Assembly (NCBI GenBank): GCA_030616025.1
Contig: JAUWYD010000086.1
Coordinates: 1 to 5,797 of the forward strand
From: Chloroflexota bacterium
Lineage (GTDB): Bacteria > Chloroflexota > Anaerolineae > UBA7937 > B3-Chlor
DNA length: 5,797 bases
Reading direction: 5' to 3'
The first letter of the stretch is position 1. The number at the start of each line of letters is the position of its first letter. Under the pieces are notes generated by a model. It was given only the letters and a program-made list of their open reading frames with translations. It did not search any database and had not been told where the DNA came from. Made by a program: the position numbers and the translations under genes. Positions 1-5,698 of this stretch are shown piece by piece.

Positions 1-56
1 GTGGGTGGTATGCCATGGTCACCAGATGTGTCTTTCACATATTGTGCGTTCTGCGC

Positions 57-86
57 TTGATGGGATTACTCTGTTTGTGTTACAAT
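57..86 (+). promoter_or_regulatory. Sigma-70/SigA-type promoter before the aminotransferase gene
   Basis: A -35-like TTGATG (57-62) and a -10-like TACAAT (81-86) are separated by 18 bp. Each hexamer keeps most of the consensus positions. Transcription would start near 92-93 and leave a leader of roughly 190 nt before the ATG at 280. This is the best promoter in the first 280 bases. It was called by eye, without scoring. Confidence 0.5.
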
Positions 87-279
87 AGCGCAGCAATGCA
101 GATGAAAGGAAGGAGACAGAAGTACGTAGCTGCCGTGATGTGCAGCCCGAGGAGGCTCCGGAGGCACCTTGGGCCACGCTGTGCTGGGTTATCGGACAGA
201 AGGAGGGTGCCCTCCAAGAGCAGGGAGTGGCGACTCATCCGCCAGGGGAGTGTAGTCGACTGAGAGAAGGAGTAGAGAG
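87..279 (+). other. Untranslated leader of the aminotransferase gene
   Basis: No convincing gene is seen here. A small perfect hairpin lies at 202-215 (GGAGG, loop GTGC, CCTCC). It has no T-tract, so it is not an intrinsic terminator. No T-box sequence (GGGTGGNACC type) and no Leu/Ile/Val-rich leader peptide was found, although either could be expected before a branched-chain aminotransferase. The ribosome binding site AAGGAG (267-272) sits 7 nt before the ATG at 280 and fixes that start. Confidence 0.35.
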
Positions 280-1218
280 ATGAAGAAACGGACGATGACC
301 TATGCCTGGATGAACGGGGAGTTCATTCCTTGGGATGAGGCAAAGGTCCACGTGTCCAGTAGCTGCGTCATGCTGGCCAGCAGGATTTTCGAAGGGATGA
401 GGGCCTACTGGAATGACTCGCATGAACAGCTGTACATTTTCAAGTCACCCGACCATCTGAGAAGGTTGTACCAGTCCGCCAAGATCATGCGGATGTCGCC
501 CCCGTATGTAGCGTCCCAACTTGAGAGTGCTTACGTCGAGCTGCTGACAAGGAATAGCTACCGCGAAGACGCTCATTTCATGCCCTCGATCTACCTTGGC
601 ATAGGACAGCACTTCATGTCTTACACTCCTGACACGATTGATACAGGCATGTACATCACCTCCGCGCCGCGCAAGTCTCAACTGGGATCCGGCACAGGTA
701 TCAACGTATGTGTCAGCTCTTGGACGCGGATTTCCGACCGTGACATGCCACCTCGGATAAAGGTGGCCGCCAACTATCAGAATGGAAGGTTGGCGCACGT
801 TCAAGCCAGGGAGGATGGCTACGACGATGCCATTCTTCTCAATGAACGCGGAAAGATGGCCGAGGGCCCTAGCGCCTGTGTCTTCCTCATACGGCATGGC
901 ACAGCCATCACACCACCCGTGACGGCCGGGATTCTCGAAAGCATCACCAGGGCCACCCTGATCCAGCTTCTCCAGGATGAGCTATCCGTCCGGGTGATTG
1001 AGCGTGAGGTGGATAGAACTGAACTCTACATCGCCGACGAGGTCTTCTTCTGTGGCAGTGCCTTCGAAGTCACTCCCATACTCTCGGTGGATAGGTATGT
1101 AGTGGGGAATGGGAAGGTTGGGGATTTGACTGCAAAGCTGCAACACGTGTACGATCAGGTGATCAGAGGGAACAACCCGACCTACGCAGATTGGCTGCTA
1201 CCTGTGTACGGCGCCTGA
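280..1218 (+). CDS. Branched-chain aminotransferase-like PLP enzyme (fold type IV)
   Basis: A 312-residue protein, close to the length of E. coli IlvE and collinear with it from the N-terminal NGEF segment (12-15). Family enzymes transfer an amino group between an amino acid and a 2-oxo acid with PLP in the cytoplasm. Visible marks are FEGMRAY (37-43), the Schiff-base lysine K161 in IKVAANY, the pyridine-nitrogen glutamate E195 in AEGP, and a carboxylate-loop equivalent CGSAFEVTP near the C-terminus. The residues that recognise the glutamate side chain in E. coli IlvE look replaced: Leu32 for Tyr31, Met101 for Arg97, and Arg and Gln where Trp126 and Tyr129 would be. The usual GEN after the glutamate is SAC (198-200). 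The fold and transaminase class are secure; the substrate is not, so I give no ilvE symbol. A D-amino-acid transaminase or aminodeoxychorismate lyase-type relative is less likely. The start is supported by AAGGAG 7 nt upstream. It appears to be a single-gene unit. Confidence 0.88.
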   Translation: MKKRTMTYAWMNGEFIPWDEAKVHVSSSCVMLASRIFEGMRAYWNDSHEQLYIFKSPDHLRRLYQSAKIMRMSPPYVASQLESAYVELLTRNSYREDAHFMPSIYLGIGQHFMSYTPDTIDTGMYITSAPRKSQLGSGTGINVCVSSWTRISDRDMPPRIKVAANYQNGRLAHVQAREDGYDDAILLNERGKMAEGPSACVFLIRHGTAITPPVTAGILESITRATLIQLLQDELSVRVIEREVDRTELYIADEVFFCGSAFEVTPILSVDRYVVGNGKVGDLTAKLQHVYDQVIRGNNPTYADWLLPVYGA

Positions 1219-1275
1219 GCCCCGAGCAACGCCACAAGGGATGAGAGGAAGACGCCGTCCTGCGGAATAGTGCCA

Positions 1276-1423
1276 TCACCGGGCCGGGGAAGCCGGTCAA
1301 CCAGCGGTGACACCACACGCACATGGCGATAACACGTGGTGGCATACACCGCTAAATCGAGCAACAGTGCAGTCCCGATTCTCTTGCAGGATGAGATGAT
1401 GCAGTAAGTGCGAATCGGACTGC
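1276..1423 (+). promoter_or_regulatory. Possible structured leader of the ferredoxin-AOR operon
   Basis: Three inverted repeats follow one another in the 229-nt gap before the ferredoxin gene. TCACCG (1276-1281) pairs with CGGTGA (1305-1310) and encloses CCGG/CCGG (1284-1287, 1293-1296). CACCAC (1311-1316) pairs with GTGGTG (1336-1341). A 12-bp stem with one bulged C joins 1369-1381 to 1412-1423 around a 30-nt loop. No T-tract follows, so none is a plain terminator, and I found no clear promoter here. The last stem could also be a DNA operator. A molybdenum/tungsten-cofactor riboswitch would suit the operon, but I cannot show the motif. Confidence 0.3.
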
Positions 1424-1447
1424 TGCTCTGGAGATACGGTCAGTGGC

Positions 1448-1870
1448 GTGAAAAGGATCAAGGTTCGCCCGGACCTGTGCAGTGGCTGCCGGGCCTGTCA
1501 GGTAGCCTGTGTAGCGAGGCACGACGGGCGATTCGGCACGGCCACTGCCCGCATCCGCGTGACGAAGAATGAACCTCTGGGATTGGATCAACCGCACGTC
1601 TGTCGTCTCTGCCGACGTCCACCCTGCGTAGCTGCCTGCCCCACTCAAGCCTTGCACACAGCTGAGGCCACGGGACCCGTCCTCTTGATGCCAAGCGCCT
1701 GCAACGGATGTTCCGCCTGTGTGGAGGAGTGCCCATTCGAGATGGTGTCCCTTCATCCTGAGACCGGCCTGGCGCTCATCTGCGACCTGTGTGGAGGTGA
1801 CCCTGCTTGCGTGAAGCGCTGTGCCACAAAGGCGATATCATATGGCGATCAGGAGAGCGCCGATGTATAG
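1448..1870 (+). CDS. Polyferredoxin, electron-transfer subunit of aldehyde oxidoreductase (AorA-like)
   Basis: A 140-residue protein with 16 cysteines in four clusters: C11-C14-C17-C21, C52-C55-C60-C64 followed by Pro, C85-C88-C91-C95 followed by Pro, and C112-C115-C121-C125. This is the set needed for four [4Fe-4S] clusters, in the arrangement of HycB/CooF-like electron-transfer subunits. There is no signal peptide, so it is expected to be cytoplasmic. Its gene ends inside the start of the AOR gene (8-nt overlap), so the two are almost certainly translated together. It should pass electrons between AOR and soluble ferredoxin or another carrier. The AorA subunit of the Aromatoleum AOR is the nearest described counterpart. 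The GTG start is the first possible one after an in-frame TGA at 1397; its Shine-Dalgarno is weak (GGAG at 1430-1433, 14 nt away). A generic ferredoxin-domain protein is the alternative name. Confidence 0.88.
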   Translation: MKRIKVRPDLCSGCRACQVACVARHDGRFGTATARIRVTKNEPLGLDQPHVCRLCRRPPCVAACPTQALHTAEATGPVLLMPSACNGCSACVEECPFEMVSLHPETGLALICDLCGGDPACVKRCATKAISYGDQESADV

Positions 1871-3725
1871 CCATGGCGGCAGAGTCCTGCGCGTGAACCT
1901 CACGGAGGGAACAAGTCACTGTCATACCACTGACGAGCATCTAGCTCGGGCGTTTCTCGGCGGACGCGGACTCAACGTGAAGCGCCTTTGGGATGAGCTT
2001 CCTGCACACACCCACGGGCTTTCCCCCAAGAACATCCTGGCCTTTGGTGTTGGGCCTCTGGTAGGGACCCTCTTCCCCGGGGGCGCGCGGTTCAACGTCA
2101 CCGCGATGTCTCCCCATACCGGGATCCTCGGCGACTCCAATGCTGGCGGTTTCTTCGGCCCCGAGCTCAAATTCGCCGGCTACGATCAGATCATTCTCAA
2201 GGGTCGAGCAGATCATCCGGTCTACCTCTGGATCAAGGATGACGTGGTCGAATTGCGGGACGCACGAGCGCTGTGGGGTCGAGACGTCTGGGAGACCACA
2301 GTGGCCATTCGAGAAGAACTAGCCGATCCCGACGTCCAGGTCGCCACCATTGGCCCGGCAGCCGAAAACCTTGTCACTTTCGCTGGAGTGTTCGTCAATC
2401 TTAATCGTCCAGCAGGCCGCACCGGAATGGGCACAGTCATGGCCTCCAAGAACCTCAAGGCAGTGGCCATACGGGGCACGAAGCTTATCCCCGTGGCCGA
2501 CATGGCCGGGTTCAACGAAATCATCGAACGGTTGGATGAGGTTATCTATCAACACCCCGAGTATGAGATTCGTTGCAGGCTGGGAACCACCAAGCTGATC
2601 AAGGCTCTCAACAGCATCGGTGGGCTCCCGACCCGCCATTTCCAGTGCGGTCGCTTCGAACATGCGGATGCAGTAAGCGGTGAGGCCATTGAGGAACTGT
2701 ACAAGGTCAAGAGCAAGGCGTGCTTCGCGTGCACCATCCCGTGCAGCCGCTTCCTCGTCGTCGATGATCCACGCTTCCCAAATCTACGCCTTGAGGGCCC
2801 TGAGTACGAGCCACTGGCCGGGTTCACAGCTCGGGTCGGTAACAGCGACCTGGCATTGGCACTGAAATGCGTTGACCTGGCCAATCGCTACGGCATGGAC
2901 GCCATCACCTTGAGCGAGGTGATCTCCTGGGCTATGGAATGCCACGAACTCGGACTTCTGTCGACAGAGGAAGCGGATGGCCTGGATCTCACCTGGGGCG
3001 CAGGCGATACCATCTTGACTCTGATCCACAAGGTGGCTCATCGAGACGGTTTCGGCAACCTCCTGGCGGACGGAGTGAAGGCGGCCGCCAGACGCCTGGG
3101 AAGAGGCTCGCAGGAGATTGCGATGGAGGGCAAGGGACTGGAGGTCTTCCAGGCCGATCCCCGCAGCATCAAAGCTTACGGCCTTGGCAACGCTGTGGCT
3201 AGCCGCGGGGCTGATCATCTGCGCTCGGAACCGTGGTTTGAGTTCTCCAACGATCCAAAGGAGGGGATGCGCCGCTTTGGCATTCCCGAGACCGCCTTCC
3301 GCCTCGAGCACAAAGGCAAGGGCCTGGTCGTCAAGCACTTCGAAGAGATGGCAGCCGTCGCAGATTCGCTTGGGGTGTGCAAGAATACCTATAACAACAT
3401 GGAGGTGCTCTCTTGGGAGGAGACAGCCGAGCTTCTCCGCGCCGCCATAGGCTGGAACATCACCGGCGAGGAGGTCCGGCTGATCGGAGAGCGTATCGTA
3501 AACCTGGAACGCCTGTTCATCGCCCGTGAAGGCATCACCCGGAAGGACGACACGCTACCTAGACGCTTTGTAGAACATCCCATGTCGGAGTCAAGCGGCC
3601 CCAGCGCAGGCTCGGTGTTGGAGCTGGAGCCAATGCTGGATGAATACTATCGTGCCCGGGGATGGGATGTGGAGACCGGGCTGCCGAAGAAGGAAAAGCT
3701 GGAAGAACTGGGGCTCACCGGCTAG
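1863..3725 (+). CDS. Aldehyde ferredoxin oxidoreductase, tungsten-pterin catalytic subunit (AOR family)
   Basis: A 620-residue protein, matching the roughly 600-residue AOR family. Family enzymes interconvert aldehydes and carboxylic acids at a bis-pterin tungsten (or molybdenum) centre, coupled to a [4Fe-4S] cluster and ferredoxin. The N-terminus (GGRVLRVNLTEG) is typical. A long cofactor-binding region follows, including GGFFGPELKFAGYD. The cluster ligands are C287-X2-C290-X3-C294 plus C506 in a DSLGVC motif that also belongs to the pterin site. EGPEYE (311-316) and RGADH with H452 match active-site segments of Pyrococcus AOR. The C-terminal half keeps DDTLPRRF, and the protein ends with a KLEELGL tail. 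I chose ATG 1863 because AGGAG (1851-1855) lies 7 nt before it and family proteins begin at this point; earlier in-frame ATGs at 1821 and 1842 would add an unconserved tail. No key ligand is missing. The aldehyde substrate and the choice of W or Mo cannot be read from sequence. Confidence 0.93.
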   Translation: MYSHGGRVLRVNLTEGTSHCHTTDEHLARAFLGGRGLNVKRLWDELPAHTHGLSPKNILAFGVGPLVGTLFPGGARFNVTAMSPHTGILGDSNAGGFFGPELKFAGYDQIILKGRADHPVYLWIKDDVVELRDARALWGRDVWETTVAIREELADPDVQVATIGPAAENLVTFAGVFVNLNRPAGRTGMGTVMASKNLKAVAIRGTKLIPVADMAGFNEIIERLDEVIYQHPEYEIRCRLGTTKLIKALNSIGGLPTRHFQCGRFEHADAVSGEAIEELYKVKSKACFACTIPCSRFLVVDDPRFPNLRLEGPEYEPLAGFTARVGNSDLALALKCVDLANRYGMDAITLSEVISWAMECHELGLLSTEEADGLDLTWGAGDTILTLIHKVAHRDGFGNLLADGVKAAARRLGRGSQEIAMEGKGLEVFQADPRSIKAYGLGNAVASRGADHLRSEPWFEFSNDPKEGMRRFGIPETAFRLEHKGKGLVVKHFEEMAAVADSLGVCKNTYNNMEVLSWEETAELLRAAIGWNITGEEVRLIGERIVNLERLFIAREGITRKDDTLPRRFVEHPMSESSGPSAGSVLELEPMLDEYYRARGWDVETGLPKKEKLEELGLTG

Positions 3726-3747
3726 CTGATGCCCGAAGGAGCCTTGC

Positions 3748-4029
3748 ATGTATGAGTTGAAGATCAGTGTGGCCAAAGTATTGGGCGAGTGCACCGCGGA
3801 TCCCCCAATGATACCCGGTCAATACCTCTCCGTGCTGGACGGCGATATTCGCATTCCACAGGGCAGTTACTTCTGTGTGTGGGCTCTGCAGAATCTGCTG
3901 CCGGTCATCACACCCAAGGAGCGCGAGATCGTGGAGGACAAGGATGAAGACTGGATGTGGCGGGTCCACCACGTCCAGTGTCCAGATCCAAAAGGGCGGG
4001 TGGTGCTCAAGATCGAGCGGGCGGGGACG
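3748..4029 (+). repeat. First copy of the internal three-Cys domain
   Basis: This codes for residues 1-94 of the duplicated protein. Landmarks are GEC (13-15), PG (23-24), the IP at 36-37, FCVWALQNLLP (42-52), DW (68-69) and CPDP (78-81). The nucleotide sequences of the two copies have clearly diverged, so the duplication is not recent. Confidence 0.7.
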
Positions 4030-4392
4030 GTACAGACCGACTTTGGCATCGCTGAGGAACCAGGTCCGCCCGAGCTTATCGAGAGCGTAGGCAACAAGCA
4101 AGCCCCGCTCTGGAATCTGCGAGTCGTGGTGGACCAAGTTGGGGGGAAGTGCACTTCAGGAATGAGGCCGGGCGACTTTTTCATCCTGAGGAGTGGGCGA
4201 CTGTACATCCCGGCCCACCGTCATTTCTGCCTGTATGCTCTGCAGGCTACCCTCCCTTTCTTAGCCGCCAAGCAGCGAACTCTGGAGGATGGTGACTGGC
4301 TCAAGGAAGAAAGTCGCGTCATCTGCCCCGATCCAGCGGGAAACGTCATCATGAGGATCGAGAGGGTGGGAACCAACGAAGGGCAGACTTGA
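3748..4392 (+). CDS. Tandem-duplicated three-cysteine domain protein (TIGR04076-like)
   Basis: A 214-residue protein of unknown function. It consists of two copies of one small domain, about residues 1-94 and 121-209, joined by an acidic, proline-containing linker. Each copy has a GxC near its start (C15; C135), an FC-x2-AL-x3-LP segment (C43; C161), and a CPDP segment followed by an IER-x-GT end (C78; C193). Trp69 and Trp184 lie exactly nine residues before the third cysteine in each copy. These are the only six cysteines. The pattern recalls the TIGR04076 family of small single-domain proteins, from memory. There is no signal peptide or membrane segment. It starts 22 nt after the AOR stop with a strong GAAGGAG (3735-3741), so it belongs to that operon. 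Three conserved cysteines per unit could bind a metal or cluster, but this is inference. It could be an AOR accessory or maturation factor. Confidence 0.75.
   Translation: MYELKISVAKVLGECTADPPMIPGQYLSVLDGDIRIPQGSYFCVWALQNLLPVITPKEREIVEDKDEDWMWRVHHVQCPDPKGRVVLKIERAGTVQTDFGIAEEPGPPELIESVGNKQAPLWNLRVVVDQVGGKCTSGMRPGDFFILRSGRLYIPAHRHFCLYALQATLPFLAAKQRTLEDGDWLKEESRVICPDPAGNVIMRIERVGTNEGQT
4108..4374 (+). repeat. Second copy of the internal three-Cys domain
   Basis: This codes for residues 121-209. Landmarks match the first copy in order: GKC (133-135), PG (141-142), IP (154-155), FCLYALQATLP (160-170), DW (183-184) and CPDP (193-196). All three cysteines are kept, which suggests that both copies are functional rather than one being a relic. 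Confidence 0.7.
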
Positions 4393-4618
4393 GGTCCAGC
4401 CTTTCGAGCACTGCGTAGCCAGGTCAGCGGACCGCGTGACGTCTACTAGCTGAGATTCCTAGAGCGCTTCGTCGGGCGGGGCAACCCTCCTGTAGGCAAG
4501 CTGGCCTCGCCGGGTCCTCCTCGCACAAGGCATGTCGCCCCGGGGCCGCAGCATGACGGGGGGATACGGAACAGAGTCTGGTTCTTCTTGCCGGGCGATT
4601 GCTGAGAGAATCTCCGGT
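4393..4618 (+). other. Intergenic stretch between the AOR operon and the ECF promoter
   Basis: I see no gene here. A short hairpin with a bulged G lies at 4423-4440 (GTCAGCG, loop GAC, CGC-G-TGAC), about 30 nt after the AOR-operon stop. It lacks a T-tract, so it could mark a transcript end only by a factor-dependent route. GCCCCGGGGC (4537-4546) is a perfect 10-nt palindrome of unknown meaning. GAGA-GAA-TCTC (4604-4614) is a small dyad just upstream of the -35 element. Confidence 0.4.
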
Positions 4619-4647
4619 TTGACTCCTGAGAGGAGATATGTTAAAAT
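4619..4647 (+). promoter_or_regulatory. Strong SigA/sigma-70-type promoter of the ECF transcription unit
   Basis: TTGACT (4619-4624) and TAAAAT (4642-4647) are separated by exactly 17 bp. Each hexamer differs from consensus at one position. The predicted transcription start is near 4654. This is the best promoter in the window and the only good one between the AOR operon and the ECF genes. Confidence 0.75.
4623..4635. promoter_or_regulatory. Dyad in the promoter spacer, possible operator
   Basis: CTCCT-GAG-AGGAG is a perfect 5-bp inverted repeat overlapping the end of the -35 hexamer and the spacer. That is where a repressor would block polymerase. The core of the same sequence recurs in the terminator downstream (4798-4808). 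A chance dyad of this size is possible. Confidence 0.25.
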
Positions 4648-4653
4648 AGAACT

Positions 4654-4816
4654 GCCAGGGACCGTGAAGTCGGCCCTGAGTGTGGTGCTTTAACATCTCA
4701 TGCTCGCAGTCGCTTGGATCTTCAGGACCGAGACGGCACTTGAGCCAAGAAGACGAGAAATCGTAGGTCCTTTTGGACGTTCTGGCCTCTCTGGTTGCTC
4801 CTGAGAGGCTCTTTTT
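4654..4816 (+). ncRNA. Structured leader RNA of the ECF operon (candidate riboswitch/attenuator, class unknown)
   Basis: About 163 nt lie between the predicted transcription start and the end of a terminator T-tract. Successive hairpins can be drawn: CAGGG-A-CCG with CGG-CCCTG (4656-4678, loop TGAAGT, one bulged A); an imperfect stem-loop closed by CTTGG/CCAAG (4713-4717, 4745-4749); ACGA-GAAA-TCGT with a GNRA-type tetraloop (4753-4764); GTCC-TTTT-GGAC (4767-4778); then the terminator. TCTTC (4719-4723) can instead pair with GAAGA (4749-4753), which would break part of the second stem and so gives an alternative fold. I found no match to the cobalamin, TPP, FMN, SAM-I or T-box signatures. An independent small RNA ending at the terminator is the other possibility. 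Confidence 0.45.
4785..4816 (+). terminator. Intrinsic terminator between promoter and ecfA1
   Basis: GCCTCTC (4785-4791) pairs perfectly with GAGAGGC (4803-4809) around an 11-nt loop, followed by TC and five T (4812-4816). The hairpin ends only 33 nt before the chosen ecfA1 start, with no room for another promoter. Expression of the ECF genes should therefore need readthrough, which makes it a likely attenuator. GAGAGG in its right arm could also act as a ribosome binding site for a GTG at 4817. Confidence 0.7.
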
Positions 4817-4849
4817 GTGCGTCGTGAGTCTGAGGCGAGAGCCACATTG

Positions 4850-5698
4850 ATGATCAGGATAGAAGACCTACACTACGCTTACAACGCTGACCAGCCCAAC
4901 CCCATGGAGGCCCTGCGGGACATTGACCTCCAAGTCGGGGAAGGAGAATACGTAGTCATCATCGGCAGGAACGGCTCAGGAAAATCCACCCTAGCCAAGC
5001 ATCTCAACGGACTGTTGCTGCCCACCAGAGGCGATGTCTGGATCAAGGATATGAACACCAAGGATCCCCAGCACTTGAGAGCGATTCGCCACACGGTGGG
5101 CATGGTTTTCCAGGTACCCGACAATCAGCTGGTAGCGACGGTGGTGGAGGAGGATGTTGCCTTCGGACCCGAGAATATGGGACTGCCCAACAACGAGTTG
5201 AGAGAGCGAGTGGACGAGGCGCTGCGGCTGGTGGACATGGTCCCGTACCGCACCAGGCCTCCGCACATGCTGTCGGCAGGTCAGAAGCAGCAGGTTGCCA
5301 TCGCCGGCACCATGGCCATGCGACCCAGTTGTCTCGTCCTGGACGAGGCCACGGCGATGTTGGATCCACGAGGTCGCCGGCACGTATTGGAGACAGTACA
5401 GCAGCTCCACCGGCAGGGGATCACCATTCTTGCCATCACCCACTTCATGTCCGAGGCGGTACAGGGTACAAGGGTCATTGTGATGGATGACGGACTCATC
5501 GCCATGGATGGCCGCCCACTGGAGCTTTTCGGCCAGCCAGAGAAGCTGCAAGACCTGGGACTCGACGTCCCTCCGGTCACCCAGCTAGCCCAGCGACTCC
5601 ATCGGCGACAGCCATCCTTTCCTGGCACCGTGCTGACAGTAGAGCAAGTGGTGGAGAAGCTTTGTCACTTTCCCGAACCCAGCGAGGTGGCGGTATGA
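4850..5698 (+). CDS. ecfA1: Energy-coupling factor transporter ATPase, A1 component
   Basis: A 282-residue ABC ATPase. It would form a heterodimer with EcfA2 on the cytoplasmic face of the membrane and drive vitamin or metal uptake through EcfT and exchangeable substrate-binding S subunits. Motifs in order: Walker A GRNGSGKST (39-47), Q-loop Q88 within FQVPDNQL, the EcfA-typical EEDVAFGPEN (100-109), signature LSAGQ (141-145), Walker B CLVLDE (161-166), TAMLDP with the D-loop (168-173), and switch histidine H198. A C-terminal extension of about 80 residues is normal for EcfA. The signature has Ala for the first Gly of LSGGQ, and Gln148 where Arg is usual. I chose ATG 4850 because family proteins begin MIxI-x2-L-x-Y-x-Y here, although its Shine-Dalgarno is weak; GTG 4817 would add 11 residues. 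It overlaps ecfA2 by ATGA. The transported nutrient is unknown. Confidence 0.9.
   Translation: MIRIEDLHYAYNADQPNPMEALRDIDLQVGEGEYVVIIGRNGSGKSTLAKHLNGLLLPTRGDVWIKDMNTKDPQHLRAIRHTVGMVFQVPDNQLVATVVEEDVAFGPENMGLPNNELRERVDEALRLVDMVPYRTRPPHMLSAGQKQQVAIAGTMAMRPSCLVLDEATAMLDPRGRRHVLETVQQLHRQGITILAITHFMSEAVQGTRVIVMDDGLIAMDGRPLELFGQPEKLQDLGLDVPPVTQLAQRLHRRQPSFPGTVLTVEQVVEKLCHFPEPSEVAV

Noticed and set aside
15..263. Short open frame (82 codons, or 42 codons from the ATG at 138) before the aminotransferase
   Set aside because: It spans the predicted promoter, is Arg/Cys-rich with no recognisable domain, and has no good ribosome binding site. It is not rich in branched-chain codons, so it is not an attenuation leader peptide either.
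445..897. 150-codon open frame on the minus strand
   Set aside because: It lies wholly inside the well-supported aminotransferase gene and shows no domain; it is a shadow of the codon bias.
1821..1862. Earlier in-frame starts for AOR (ATG 1821 and ATG 1842)
   Set aside because: The added residues are not typical of AOR proteins, and only ATG 1863 has a well-spaced AGGAG.
2784..3338. 184-codon open frame on the minus strand
   Set aside because: It lies inside the AOR gene, antisense, with no recognisable features.
4423..4440. Hairpin after the AOR operon as an intrinsic terminator
   Set aside because: The stem has a bulge and a 3-nt loop and is not followed by a T-tract.
4601..4636. GCTGAGAGAATCTCC resembling the CTGAGA box of a TPP riboswitch
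   Set aside because: The second conserved TPP segment (ACCTGATCTGG type) is absent, and the box lies upstream of the predicted transcription start.
4424..4696. 90-codon minus-strand open frame in the gap before the ECF genes
   Set aside because: It is Arg/Pro/His-rich without a domain, and it would run across the strong plus-strand promoter and first leader hairpin.
4654..4816. T-box, SAM-I, FMN, cobalamin, SRP RNA or 6S RNA in the ECF leader
   Set aside because: I looked for the hallmark sequences of the riboswitch classes, the T-box GGTGGNACC and the SRP apical loop and found none. A 6S-type closed rod with paired ends could not be drawn.
4991..5551. 186-codon open frame on the minus strand
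   Set aside because: It is antisense to the conserved ABC motifs of ecfA1 and has no recognisable domain.
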